In this document: in pieces, positions 1-8,399 of the stretch
Numbering within the stretch: the stretch's first letter is position 1
Layout of the letters: every line of letters begins with the position of its first letter
Assembly (NCBI GenBank): GCA_965649105.1
Contig: CBFGJP010000050.1
Span: 1 to 19,141, forward strand
From: JAOAFX01 sp965649105
Lineage (GTDB): Bacteria > Hydrothermota > Tepidihabitantia > SM23-42 > JAOAFX01
Direction of reading: 5' to 3'
Length of the DNA stretch: 19,141 bases
Notes under the pieces: generated by a model
The model's input: only the letters and a program-made list of their open reading frames with translations
The model's database searches: none
Told to the model about the DNA's origin: nothing
Program-made: the position numbers and the translations under genes

Positions 1-50
1 TGCTCTATACTCTGCTCACCCAAAAAATTACCTTCTCTGATATTCGTCAT
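1..50 (-). CDS. 5' start of next gene, probably ftsZ by position (partial)
   Basis: An ATG at 50-48 opens a frame that stays open to the window edge (about 16 codons, beginning MTNIREGN). It is preceded by GGAGG at 64-60, a good Shine-Dalgarno sequence 9 bases upstream. The gene after ftsA in dcw clusters is nearly always ftsZ, the tubulin-like GTPase of the division ring. FtsZ proteins often carry a short variable N-terminal tail before the GTP-binding core. Nothing diagnostic of FtsZ lies in these few residues, so the identity rests on synteny only and the start could also lie elsewhere. Confidence 0.4.
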   Translation of the reverse strand, partial: MTNIREGNFLGEQSIE

Positions 51-56
51 CCTGAG

Positions 57-86
57 CTACCTCCAATTCTGGCGCCAATTCTTCAT
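57..86 (-). other. possible 9-codon leader ORF between ftsA and the next gene
   Basis: ATG at 86-84 follows AAGGAG (98-93) by 6 bases and reads nine codons (MKNWRQNWR) to a TAG at 59-57. The stop lies just past the GGAGG (64-60) that serves the ATG at 50. A terminating ribosome would therefore sit on the next gene's ribosome-binding site. It may be a translational coupler or simply chance. The stretch also contains a direct 8-bp repeat, CCAATTCT, on the plus strand (63-70 and 75-82). Confidence 0.2.
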
Positions 87-98
87 AGTTGACTCCTT

Positions 99-1331
99 TC
101 AAAAATATTTATTAAATAAGTCTTCAAACCTTTTTTTAATTGCCTCAATAATGCTCATACCTTTTTCGCGCTGAATAAGCGAAACGTTCTTTTTCTCAAA
201 ACCATAGAGTATCAACCCCACACCGGTAGCATAGATAGGATCAAGAATGATATCGGTAAGACCCCCAATTTTTCTCGGAATTCCGATCTTTACTGGCAGG
301 TTAAAAATTTCTTCGGCGAATCGATCAAGATTCCCAAGCCTTGCGGTGCCGCCCGTGATGACAACACCGGCACCGAGAACATCGGCATATCCGCTCTTTT
401 TTATCTCACGATTTGCAATCATTAAGATTTCTTCCACACGCGGACTAATAATATTATACAGCGTTTCCTTCGTTATAACCCTGTCCTCACGCCCGCCAAT
501 TCCAGGCACTTTTATCTCTTCCTGTTTCTCTTCTTCTTTCAAAGTCAATGTTGCATATTTTTTCTTTATTGCCTCAGCCTGATTGTGGGGAGTTCTTATC
601 CCGATCGCTATATCATTTGTGATATACTCACCACCCAAAGGAATTACCTGAGAATAACGAATTGAACCATCATAAAAGATTGCCAGATCTGTCGTCCCAC
701 CACCGATATCAAGCAAACATACGCCTAAATCCAGTTCATCCGGTTGAAGTACTGCATATGATGATGCCAGCGGTTGTAATACAAGGTCTTTTACCCTAAG
801 CCCCGCGCGATGGATTGCAGTATAAATATTCTGTGCCGAAGCAATTGCAGCGGTTACAATGTGTACTTCTGCCTCAAGTTTTACCCCGCTCATTCCAATT
901 GGGTCCTTTATCCCTCTTTCATTATCAACGATATATTCAATGGGGATTGCGTGGATAATTTCGCGGTCCATCGGCAGAATGATTGCCTTTGCCTGCTCGA
1001 TGACCCGCTCAATATCACGCTTTGTGATTATCCCCCCGGTTCTTGATGTGGCAATCATTGCATGTGCATTGATACTCTCAATATGAGAACCCGAGATACC
1101 CGCATAACAGGAATCAACTTTCACACCAGCCATTTTTGAAGCCTCATCAATTGCTTTTTTAATCGATGAGATTGCCTTTTCTAAGTTTACAATAACGCCT
1201 CTTTTCATACCATAGGAGGGCGTTGAACCAACTCCTATTATTTTAAGTTCATTATCTTCAACCTCCGCAATGATTGCCGCAACTTTAGTTGTTCCCAGAT
1301 CAACGCCTACGATTCTATCTTTTTTTGCCAT
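99..1331 (-). CDS. ftsA: cell division protein FtsA
   Basis: This is the actin-like ATPase that anchors FtsZ filaments to the inner face of the cytoplasmic membrane and recruits later division proteins. The 410 residues are of normal length. The phosphate-1 motif VDLGTTK lies at about residues 10-16, the phosphate-2 motif DIGGGTTDLAIF at about 208-219 and the adenosine motif VVITGGTARLGN at about 323-334. The FtsA-specific 1C subdomain falls between the first two. The last 16-20 residues (around IEAIKKRFEDLFNKYF) form an amphipathic helix of the membrane-targeting type. The start is placed at the ATG at 1331: AGGAGG overlaps the in-frame GTG at 1337, which leaves only the ATG with usable spacing (5 bases). 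A gap of about 60 bases separates it from the ftsQ-like gene. The next gene begins about 50 bases downstream. Confidence 0.97.
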   Translation of the reverse strand: MAKKDRIVGVDLGTTKVAAIIAEVEDNELKIIGVGSTPSYGMKRGVIVNLEKAISSIKKAIDEASKMAGVKVDSCYAGISGSHIESINAHAMIATSRTGGIITKRDIERVIEQAKAIILPMDREIIHAIPIEYIVDNERGIKDPIGMSGVKLEAEVHIVTAAIASAQNIYTAIHRAGLRVKDLVLQPLASSYAVLQPDELDLGVCLLDIGGGTTDLAIFYDGSIRYSQVIPLGGEYITNDIAIGIRTPHNQAEAIKKKYATLTLKEEEKQEEIKVPGIGGREDRVITKETLYNIISPRVEEILMIANREIKKSGYADVLGAGVVITGGTARLGNLDRFAEEIFNLPVKIGIPRKIGGLTDIILDPIYATGVGLILYGFEKKNVSLIQREKGMSIIEAIKKRFEDLFNKYF

Positions 1332-1393
1332 GCACACCTCCTGGGGTGCCGAATGACCAAAATCTTTTTTTAAATAATATTATAAAAAACATC

Positions 1394-1690
1394 CTACCTC
1401 ACTATTATTTGCCTTCTAAAGCGCATATCAACCACTGTATAACTACTCATTGTATCTAAACGCAGTAGATATATAAAGTTTCTTTTCCTATGCAAATCGG
1501 ATAGTCCGAGTATAAATTTCTTGCCGTTATATTCAATTATACCTTCAGTCTCAGAGATTATGCGCGCATCAGGAAATACTTCATTTAGCATTATGTATTG
1601 CTCTTTTTCTCTCATTTGTATCAATATTAATTGCACTATAAAGAAAATAAGTAAAATTGTTATCAATATTACAATGAAAAATTTAATCAT
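1394..1690 (-). CDS. ftsQ: very short FtsQ/DivIB-like division protein
   Basis: This is a 98-residue protein with one membrane segment (residues about 3-24), a basic/acidic linker and a small predominantly beta extracytoplasmic part. The ending, around TVVDMRFRRQIIVR (84-98), resembles the final beta strand of FtsQ proteins (VDxRxxxQxxVR), and the gene sits in the ftsQ slot between murB and ftsA. FtsQ normally has 220-290 residues, with a POTRA domain followed by a beta domain. Here there is no room for POTRA: the start overlaps the murB stop (ATGA) and the frame is intact. FtsQ links FtsL/FtsB-type proteins to the early divisome. The call is by position and C-terminus; a lineage-specific small membrane protein is the alternative. 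Confidence 0.6.
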   Translation of the reverse strand: MIKFFIVILITILLIFFIVQLILIQMREKEQYIMLNEVFPDARIISETEGIIEYNGKKFILGLSDLHRKRNFIYLLRLDTMSSYTVVDMRFRRQIIVR

Positions 1691-2571
1691 TGTATTATCC
1701 TCACCTCAGGTTCAAGTTTAACACCTTTTATCACTTTTACCTTATTTTGCACGATGCTGGCAAGTTTTACCACATCTTTAGCCTTTGCCCTACCCAGGTT
1801 GATGATAAAATTGGCATGTTTTTTACTGATCATCGCATCACCCACACGCAACCCTTTTAAGCCACATTCTTCAATTAATTTACCGGCACTTAAAGGTTTT
1901 GGATTTTTAAAAAATGAACCTGCCGAAAATCCCCTCGGCTGTCTTTTCCAGCGCATCATTAACAATTTTGTAATCCTTTTTTTGATCACCCTCTTATCCG
2001 ATTTTTTCAATTTGAATTCAACTTCAATGATAATGGCATTATCCGGTATATCAGCATACCGATAATCAAAGTGAATTTTAGCACGATTTATTTTTTTAAT
2101 TCCATTTTTTAAGTCAATTAAAGTTACCTCTCTGATAATCTCTGAAATTGACTTTCCAAATGCACCGGCATTTCCTTTTACCGCACCACCGATTGACCCC
2201 GGAATACCAGCAAGAAATTCCATACCGCTATATCCTGATTCCATTGCTTTATTTATAAAGTTTTTTATTAATACACCTCCTCCGCAAAAAAAGATATTCT
2301 TTCTTCTCTTTATTTTTCGGAATTCTCCCATAAGTTTGATAATGACACCATTATAACCTTTATCGGGGAATAATATATTAGTACCTTCTCCGATAACCAT
2401 AAATTTCAATCTCTGTTTACTTATTAACGCCAGTATTTCTAACAATGCCCGTTGATTGAAAACTTTGACTAAATAACGCGCATTGCCGCCGATCCTTAAT
2501 GAACAATAATTTCTAAGCGGTTCGTTTTCAAAAACTTTTATTCCCTTTATCTCGCGAAAAATTTTCCTCAT
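1687..2571 (-). CDS. murB: UDP-N-acetylenolpyruvoylglucosamine reductase MurB
   Basis: This cytoplasmic FAD enzyme reduces UDP-GlcNAc-enolpyruvate to UDP-MurNAc with NADPH. The protein has 294 residues, as expected for the shorter type II MurB. FAD-binding motifs are visible: GEGTNILF (61-68) and PGSIGGAVKGNAGAFG (124-139). Likely catalytic residues are Arg171 in the DYRYAD segment, Ser219 in AGSFFKNP (the proton donor) and Glu289 in LEPEVRIIQ. The start ATG overlaps the murC stop by 4 bases, and its own stop overlaps the ftsQ-like start by 4 bases. This murC-murB-ftsQ order is common outside the Enterobacteria. No ddl gene is present in this stretch. Confidence 0.96.
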   Translation of the reverse strand: MRKIFREIKGIKVFENEPLRNYCSLRIGGNARYLVKVFNQRALLEILALISKQRLKFMVIGEGTNILFPDKGYNGVIIKLMGEFRKIKRRKNIFFCGGGVLIKNFINKAMESGYSGMEFLAGIPGSIGGAVKGNAGAFGKSISEIIREVTLIDLKNGIKKINRAKIHFDYRYADIPDNAIIIEVEFKLKKSDKRVIKKRITKLLMMRWKRQPRGFSAGSFFKNPKPLSAGKLIEECGLKGLRVGDAMISKKHANFIINLGRAKAKDVVKLASIVQNKVKVIKGVKLEPEVRIIQ

Positions 2572-3941
2572 TTCAATTCCTTTAATAATAACGGTATGAT
2601 ACGATTAATATCACCAGCACCCTGAACGATAATAATATCTTCTGGTTGCGCAATTTGCTTGAGATATTTCACGATTCCGCCAAACGAATCAATGAAATAT
2701 ACATTTTCCTGTTCCATACCTATCCTGCGTGCTAACGCTTCACCATTAATACCCGGGATTGGTATCTCATGAGCGGAATATATTTCAGTAACAATCACAA
2801 CATTGGCAAATATGAACGCTCTGCTGAATTGATCCAAGAGATAATATGTTCTCGTATAACGATGGGGCTGGAATATAGAAATAATTCGCTTATCTGGAAA
2901 ATATTCTTTCAATGTCTGAAGCGTCACACTAATTTCAGTAGGGTGATGTCCATAATCTTCAAATATCATAATTTGATTAATTTTTCCATGAAATTCTATT
3001 CGCCTATGCACACCTTTGAATTTTTTCAGGGCATCTTTAATTTTCGAAATTCCGATCCCTAATTCCAGACCAATGCCTATGGCAGCAAGACTGTTCAGAA
3101 CATTATGCCTACCAGGTAAATTTATCTCAAAACTTTCAAGTAACTTATTATGCCAAGAGACCTTGAAACTCATACCAAAATTAACTCTTTTGAGTTCATA
3201 TGCCCGTAAATGAGCAACATCATTGAATCCATAAAGGACTATCCTTCTTTTTATACGATCCCTAATATTTAAATCGCTCGGTGAATCAGCGCATAAAAAT
3301 ACACAACCCCAGAATGGCACATGATTGGCAAAATACACAAAATTATCTTCAATATCTCTTAAATCTTTATAATATTCTAAGTGTTCTGGTTCAATGTTGG
3401 TGATGATTGCATAAGCTGGCATAAGACGTAAAAAAGACTTATCCGATTCATCTGCTTCACATACTAAATAATCACCCTGTCCATATTTTGCCTGACTCTT
3501 CCCTTTAACGACACCGCCGATGATTGTTGTCGGTTTTAATCCGGCTTTTTCCAAAACCTCACCCACCATTGATGAAGTCGTCGTCTTACCGTGTGTTCCG
3601 GATATGCAGATTGAGTTTTTAATCCTTGTCAATTCGGCAAGAAGTTCGCTCCGGTGTATTAGAGGAATATTCAATCTTTTTGCCTCAACAATTTCGCAAT
3701 TATCTTCTCTTATTGCTGTGGAGTAAACAGCAACGTCTGCCCCTTTAATATTTTCTTTTTGGTGTCCGATTCTAACCCTTATGCCGGATTTTTTCAATCC
3801 CTCTATCACCGGCGTATGTTTAATATCAGAACCCGATATCTTAAATCCAAGATTATGGCAGATCAATGCCAGACCACTCATACCAATACCACCTATCCCA
3901 ATAAAATGGATATGCCGAGTTCTTCCTAAAATCTTCTTCAT
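2568..3941 (-). CDS. murC: UDP-N-acetylmuramate--L-alanine ligase MurC
   Basis: MurC adds L-alanine to UDP-MurNAc with ATP, the first peptide step of the cytoplasmic pathway. The 457 residues match the family length. The N-terminal nucleotide-sugar binding loop GIGGIGMSGLA lies at 15-25, the ATP P-loop GTHGKTTT at 115-122 and the Mur-ligase acidic motif EADESD at 162-167. Further motifs are NIEPEHLEYY, GHHPTEI and FQPHRYTRT, the last typical of MurC. It overlaps murG upstream and murB downstream by ATGA, pointing to coupled translation. Confidence 0.97.
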   Translation of the reverse strand: MKKILGRTRHIHFIGIGGIGMSGLALICHNLGFKISGSDIKHTPVIEGLKKSGIRVRIGHQKENIKGADVAVYSTAIREDNCEIVEAKRLNIPLIHRSELLAELTRIKNSICISGTHGKTTTSSMVGEVLEKAGLKPTTIIGGVVKGKSQAKYGQGDYLVCEADESDKSFLRLMPAYAIITNIEPEHLEYYKDLRDIEDNFVYFANHVPFWGCVFLCADSPSDLNIRDRIKRRIVLYGFNDVAHLRAYELKRVNFGMSFKVSWHNKLLESFEINLPGRHNVLNSLAAIGIGLELGIGISKIKDALKKFKGVHRRIEFHGKINQIMIFEDYGHHPTEISVTLQTLKEYFPDKRIISIFQPHRYTRTYYLLDQFSRAFIFANVVIVTEIYSAHEIPIPGINGEALARRIGMEQENVYFIDSFGGIVKYLKQIAQPEDIIIVQGAGDINRIIPLLLKELK

Positions 3942-4969
3942 CTTAACTCCTTGAGTACCGTATTAAAAATAACCTTTTCGGCATCAAACATCATCTTAGT
4001 TGTCTCTAATTTTTCAATATTTTGCATCCGCAACAAATTCTCAACCATTTCATATAATATTTTTTCATTCAAATCTTTCTCGAGAATCATTTTAACATTA
4101 GGCATTTGCGCAAAAAATTGGGCATTGTAATATTGATGGTTATCAATTGCATATGGAAAAGGAACAAATATGACGGCTTTCTGCATTGTTAGAAGTTCAT
4201 ACCCACTGAGTGCCCCGGCACGCGACACGACAATATCAGCCTGGGCAATAAAATTCCACGGTTCGGTGGTAAAAGAAATAACATCTGTTCTAAAATCTTT
4301 TTCTTTATTTACCCACTCAAAATCCCGCCTGCCACTGATGATTATTATTCTGTAATCCTTGGGCAATACTTGTTGAAATTTTATTGCAATCTCATTCAAT
4401 CGTTTTGCCCCCTGACTACCACCCATAAAGAGTATCGTCTTTTTTCCTGAAAAATTTTGCCTGGTGGTGAATCTCTTGAATTCCTTTCTCACAGGTATAC
4501 CAGTAAGCATAATATTCCCCTTCAGAGATAAATAACTTGGTAGTCCCAAGAAGACTTTTTGTGCAAATCTTGCAAACATTCTCGTGGTTCTACCAGGGAT
4601 ACAATTTGGTTCAAATAAGAAGAATATCTGCCTATTTATCATACAGGACAGAATCAAAGGCAAAGAACCAAAACCGCCGAATGAAATGCCCGCACATTTT
4701 TTTGTTATTCTATTCAATGCAAGCACCGATTTAAAAACCTCCCGCAGGGAATTTAGTTTATTTAACAGCGATTTTCCATAATACGGTTTAGGTGCAATGT
4801 AAAAAGTTTTCAGTCCGTATTTTTGCGCCATTTCATCTTCGGGAAAACCTTTGCGCACTAAAAATATTGTATCTACGTTGTTTTTCATAAATTCTTCTGC
4901 TACAACTAATGCTGGAAAATAATGTCCGCCGGTTCCGATTCCCGAGATAATTATCAAGAATTTGCCCAT
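3938..4969 (-). CDS. murG: lipid II synthase MurG (GlcNAc transferase)
   Basis: This membrane-associated GT-B glycosyltransferase moves GlcNAc from UDP-GlcNAc to lipid I, making lipid II on the inner leaflet. The 343 residues are slightly short but complete. The N-terminal glycine loop reads GIGTGGHYFPAL (10-21). The second loop is SFGGFGSLP and the acceptor-side motif is FEPNCIPGRTTR, where many family members have an EQN core. The C-terminal nucleotide-sugar site runs from MGGSQGAKRLN to SRAGALSGYEL and DNHQYYNA. The start is supported by GAGGTG 5-10 bases upstream. It lies 4 bases after the ftsW stop and overlaps murC by 4 bases. Confidence 0.95.
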   Translation of the reverse strand: MGKFLIIISGIGTGGHYFPALVVAEEFMKNNVDTIFLVRKGFPEDEMAQKYGLKTFYIAPKPYYGKSLLNKLNSLREVFKSVLALNRITKKCAGISFGGFGSLPLILSCMINRQIFFLFEPNCIPGRTTRMFARFAQKVFLGLPSYLSLKGNIMLTGIPVRKEFKRFTTRQNFSGKKTILFMGGSQGAKRLNEIAIKFQQVLPKDYRIIIISGRRDFEWVNKEKDFRTDVISFTTEPWNFIAQADIVVSRAGALSGYELLTMQKAVIFVPFPYAIDNHQYYNAQFFAQMPNVKMILEKDLNEKILYEMVENLLRMQNIEKLETTKMMFDAEKVIFNTVLKELR

Positions 4970-4973
4970 TTCT

Positions 4974-6035
4974 TCACCTCATTTTTGAGATTTGTAAAAT
5001 TAATCCCATGGAAAAAAGATTGGCGCAGAGTGACCACCCACCATAAGAGACAAAAGGCAGCGGGATTCCGGTCGGCGGCAATAAACCGATACTCACGCCC
5101 ACATGAATGAGAAAAATCGCAAATATTGTCGTATTCAATCCCATAACAACCAGCCGGGCAAATTCATCGTTCACCGACTGAGCAATTGACAATCCTCTTA
5201 AAAATATTTCCCAGTAAAGTAGAAATATTATAAACGTACCGATAAAACCCGTTTCTTCAGCAATGTGGGCAAAGATAAAATCATTATGTATGCGGGGTAG
5301 AAATAAAAACTTTTGTATTCCAGCACCAATACCACGACCCAAAGGACCACCTCCACCAATGGCAAGCAGGGATTGCTGTACCTGGTATGTAGGGTGGGCT
5401 ATAAAACTAAATAATCGTATTCGAACATGGGGAAAGATAAACACTGCAATTATAAAAAGGCAGATGCCAATCAAAAAGATAGGTGTTAAAATTTTGATAT
5501 TTGTCTCACTGTAAATTAACATACTTATAAGTGCTACAAAGGTAATGATCGCAACTGAAATTGATGGTTGTACCGCAACCAGGATAATAAGCAACAAAGG
5601 CAGAAAAGTCGCAACCAAAATGCCGTTTCTGGTATTTGCTGTATCGGGATGATTCGCAAAAAAATTGGCAAGAAATAAAACAAGCCAGACCCTCACAAAT
5701 TCTGATATTTGAATTCCAAACGAAGAAATCAAGATACTGCGTTTCGCTCCATACTGAACCTTTCCGGCGATAAGCGTAAATATCAAAATCAGAAGGATAA
5801 GAAAGAACACGGGCAATATTAGTTTCCTTAACCTTTTGTAAGGGATAAAAAATCCAGCAAAGAAAAACAGAATTGCAATAAAAAGCCTCTTTATATGACC
5901 AAACAAATAATAGAGTGTATTTTCTCCTTCCCGCATTGCCTGATAATAAGAAGATGAAAAGACAAATACCGAACCAAGCACGATTAAAATTGCAAGGGCA
6001 ATTAAAAGAATATGATCAATATTTGAGGACGCCAT
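4974..6035 (-). CDS. ftsW: SEDS septal peptidoglycan polymerase FtsW
   Basis: FtsW is the SEDS-family glycosyltransferase that polymerises lipid II at the septum together with the class B PBP. The 353 residues contain about ten hydrophobic membrane segments. The key acidic residue of the large extracellular loop is present: Asp252 in HNDFIFAHIAEETG. Other family blocks are SEFVRVWLVLFLA (111-123), LGRGIGAGIQKFLFLP (232-247) and PPTGIPLPFVSYGG (320-333). The QPD of the family's QPDLGT block is QPS here (156-158). The ATG at 6035 overlaps the end of murD by 20 bases and has a purine-rich GAGAGG about 10 bases upstream. Its place between murD and murG is the standard dcw position and favours FtsW over RodA. 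Confidence 0.93.
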   Translation of the reverse strand: MASSNIDHILLIALAILIVLGSVFVFSSSYYQAMREGENTLYYLFGHIKRLFIAILFFFAGFFIPYKRLRKLILPVFFLILLILIFTLIAGKVQYGAKRSILISSFGIQISEFVRVWLVLFLANFFANHPDTANTRNGILVATFLPLLLIILVAVQPSISVAIITFVALISMLIYSETNIKILTPIFLIGICLFIIAVFIFPHVRIRLFSFIAHPTYQVQQSLLAIGGGGPLGRGIGAGIQKFLFLPRIHNDFIFAHIAEETGFIGTFIIFLLYWEIFLRGLSIAQSVNDEFARLVVMGLNTTIFAIFLIHVGVSIGLLPPTGIPLPFVSYGGWSLCANLFSMGLILQISKMR

Positions 6036-7317
6036 TTTTAAATGCCTCTCCTCTTTCCTGAAAATCTTTAAAATGGCCGAATGATGCGAAACCCGGATTC
6101 AACATTATTATGTCACCCTCACGGGCAAATTTTCTTGCACCGGATATTGCCTCATCCATGTTGTTTACAACTACATAATTTTTATATTGGATATTATCAA
6201 AAAATTCCGCGATTTCTCTGGCATTTTCACCCAGTATAACAACTGCCTTAGCCTTTTCAGCTAACAGTCTTAGATAATTGTTGCAAAGATCGCCCTTTGT
6301 CCTGCCCCCAACAATGATAATTTTATTCCCATCAACTGCCAGAAACGAAGTAATTGCGGATGCTTCGTTTGTGCTCATAGAATTGTTGATATAACGAATC
6401 CCATTAATAATACCCAAATCTTCAAGTCGATGAGGCAGCGGTGCGAAGTTTTTAATACCCGTTTTTATATCTTCATTATTTATATTTAATATCTTGGCGA
6501 CGGCGATTGCGGCAAGTATATTCATAAGATTGTGTAAACCCAAAAGTTTTATCTCATTAGTATCGATTATCTTATCATTCCGGAAATGCAGTATACTATT
6601 CAACCACGCTCCGTTATAGCATTTAGATCCAAAAAATATACTCCGGGCATTTATTTCTCCCGCAATTGAACGAATTTTTTCATCATCATAATTCAGTATC
6701 GCAAAATCTTCATTGCTCTGATTCATAAAAATTCTTTTTTTGGCACTTATGTATTCATTTAAATCCTTGTGCCAGTTTAAATGGTCAATGCTGATATTTG
6801 TCAAAATGGCGATTCTCGGACGGAATCTTTTTATGCGCATCAACTGGAATGAAGACATCTCAACGATATAATAATCGTGGGATTTTTCAAATAATGCTGA
6901 CGAAAAAGGCTTTCCCGGTGCGATATTCCCTCCCAAGAAATTTTTTATTCCCGCTGCGTTAAATATACTGCTGATCAACGCCGCAGTCGTGCTTTTACCA
7001 TTTGTTCCGGTTACAGCAATCACCCTTGGTTCTTTCAAATGACCGTAAGTAAATTCGGTCTCATCAATAATATCCAACCCTTTTGCACGGAGCAGTTGAA
7101 GAATGGGTTTTGAATCAGGGAAACCTGGTGAAGATACAACAAGATCATAGTTAACCTCCTGGTATTCCTTGATCCTGCCGCTATCAACAAGCATTTTGGC
7201 TTCTTTACTTAAATTTTTTATATTCTCTTCATAAAGATAAATATCATGCTCTCTTTCTAAAAGATAGCGTGCCACATTAAGATTAGCGCGACCCAAACCT
7301 AAAAGTAATATTTTCAT
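6016..7317 (-). CDS. murD: UDP-N-acetylmuramoylalanine--D-glutamate ligase MurD
   Basis: MurD adds D-glutamate to UDP-MurNAc-L-Ala with ATP in the cytoplasm. The 433 residues are of normal length. The N-terminal Rossmann-like start is LLLGLGRANLNVAR. The P-loop TGTNGKSTT lies at 103-111, GGNIAPGKPF at 129-138, EMSSFQLM at 153-160, the histidine motif SIDHLNWH at 176-183 and GGRTKGDL at 337-344. The usual NDSKATN segment reads NNSMSTN (311-317), so the lysine there is replaced by methionine. Its ATG overlaps the mraY stop by 4 bases, and the ftsW start lies inside its last codons. Confidence 0.95.
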   Translation of the reverse strand: MKILLLGLGRANLNVARYLLEREHDIYLYEENIKNLSKEAKMLVDSGRIKEYQEVNYDLVVSSPGFPDSKPILQLLRAKGLDIIDETEFTYGHLKEPRVIAVTGTNGKSTTAALISSIFNAAGIKNFLGGNIAPGKPFSSALFEKSHDYYIVEMSSFQLMRIKRFRPRIAILTNISIDHLNWHKDLNEYISAKKRIFMNQSNEDFAILNYDDEKIRSIAGEINARSIFFGSKCYNGAWLNSILHFRNDKIIDTNEIKLLGLHNLMNILAAIAVAKILNINNEDIKTGIKNFAPLPHRLEDLGIINGIRYINNSMSTNEASAITSFLAVDGNKIIIVGGRTKGDLCNNYLRLLAEKAKAVVILGENAREIAEFFDNIQYKNYVVVNNMDEAISGARKFAREGDIIMLNPGFASFGHFKDFQERGEAFKNGVLKY

Positions 7318-8399
7318 CTTATCTTCAAAGTAGAAAGGGCAATCATTAAAAAGATTATTCCCACAATCCAGAAACGGACGACAATCTTTGGCTCAGCAAG
7401 TCCCTTTAATTCGTAATGGTGATGGAGTGGGGCCATTAAAAACAATCTTTTCCCTTTTGTTCGACGAAAATAGATAATTTGGAGTAATACGGAAATTACC
7501 TCAACGACAAAAATTCCGCCAATAAAAATGAGGAGAAATTCCTGTTTAATCAAAATTGCCACTGTACCCAGTATTGCACCCAAACTCAATGAACCAGTAT
7601 CACCCATAAAGATCTGAGCGGGATAGGCATTGAACCATAAAAAGCCCAATCCTGCGCCAACGAGCGCCGCACAGAATACTGTTGCTTCGCCACCATTTTT
7701 AATAAAAATTATATTAAGATAATTACTTATTCCGATATGACCACTCGCATAAGATAAAGCCGCATATGCCAGTGCGCTGATACCTAAAAGTCCAATTGCC
7801 AGTCCATCAAGCCCATCTGTTAAATTAACTCCATTAGAAGTGCCGACTGTAACCAGGGCAACGAAAAATGGGTAGAATATTCCAAAATTTATAACATAAT
7901 TTTTTAAGAACAAAAGATTTGTCTTTGTCGCGTATCCTTCCGGTCCATAAAAGTATAAATAAATACCAAGTGCGAGCCCAAAAATTATTTGGAACAAAAG
8001 TTTCGTCTTTATCGATAATCCTCTTGGTTTGTTTTTAAAAATTTTAATATAATCATCAATAAAACCAAGTGTGCCAAACCAAAGCGTAGCAATTATCAAA
8101 ATTATTATATTGGGATTGGTAAGATCCGCAAATAAAATGGTGGATATCAGGAGTGAAATAAGAATAAGCAAACCACCCATTGATGGAGTTCCTTCCTTGG
8201 CTTTGTGATGTTTGGGGACCTCTTCTCTTATTCTCTGGGTAATTGATTTTTTCTTTAAATAGTTTGTGAAACGATTGCCAATGAGAAGTACAATTAATAT
8301 TGCCAGGATTGCCGCATAAGCCGCACGGAATGTGATATAACCAAACAATCGAAATGGACCAAAAATTTCTTTTAATGGATATAAAATTAAATATAACAT
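7314..8399 (-). CDS. mraY: phospho-N-acetylmuramoyl-pentapeptide transferase MraY
   Basis: This integral membrane enzyme joins phospho-MurNAc-pentapeptide to undecaprenyl phosphate to give lipid I. The 361 residues match the E. coli length almost exactly. The hallmark blocks are all visible: EGTPSMGG (69-76), the Mg-binding pair Asp115-Asp116 in FIDDYIKI, NGVNLTDGLDGLAIG (189-203), MGDTGS with Asp267 and the histidine triad in PLHHHYELKG (326-328). There are about ten membrane segments. It begins immediately after the murF stop with no gap, and its stop overlaps the murD start by 4 bases. Confidence 0.98.
   Translation of the reverse strand: MLYLILYPLKEIFGPFRLFGYITFRAAYAAILAILIVLLIGNRFTNYLKKKSITQRIREEVPKHHKAKEGTPSMGGLLILISLLISTILFADLTNPNIIILIIATLWFGTLGFIDDYIKIFKNKPRGLSIKTKLLFQIIFGLALGIYLYFYGPEGYATKTNLLFLKNYVINFGIFYPFFVALVTVGTSNGVNLTDGLDGLAIGLLGISALAYAALSYASGHIGISNYLNIIFIKNGGEATVFCAALVGAGLGFLWFNAYPAQIFMGDTGSLSLGAILGTVAILIKQEFLLIFIGGIFVVEVISVLLQIIYFRRTKGKRLFLMAPLHHHYELKGLAEPKIVVRFWIVGIIFLMIALSTLKIR

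Noticed and set aside
63..82. Direct 8-bp repeat CCAATTCT as a mobile-element or attachment-site mark
   Set aside because: Two short copies 4 bases apart near a gene junction, with no element between them; most likely chance.
247..582. Plus-strand reading frames opposite ftsA and other genes
   Set aside because: They are antisense shadows of well-recognised minus-strand genes, with no family motifs and no ribosome-binding context.
1379..1384. TATAAT on the minus strand between the ftsQ-like gene and ftsA, a possible ftsA promoter
   Set aside because: No acceptable -35 hexamer lies 15-19 bases upstream and the surroundings are very AT-rich, so the hexamer is likely chance.
1338..1690. A frameshifted, originally full-length FtsQ
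   Set aside because: The space between the murB stop and ftsA is only about 360 bases, too small for a full FtsQ in any frame. The short frame has an intact start and a family-like end.
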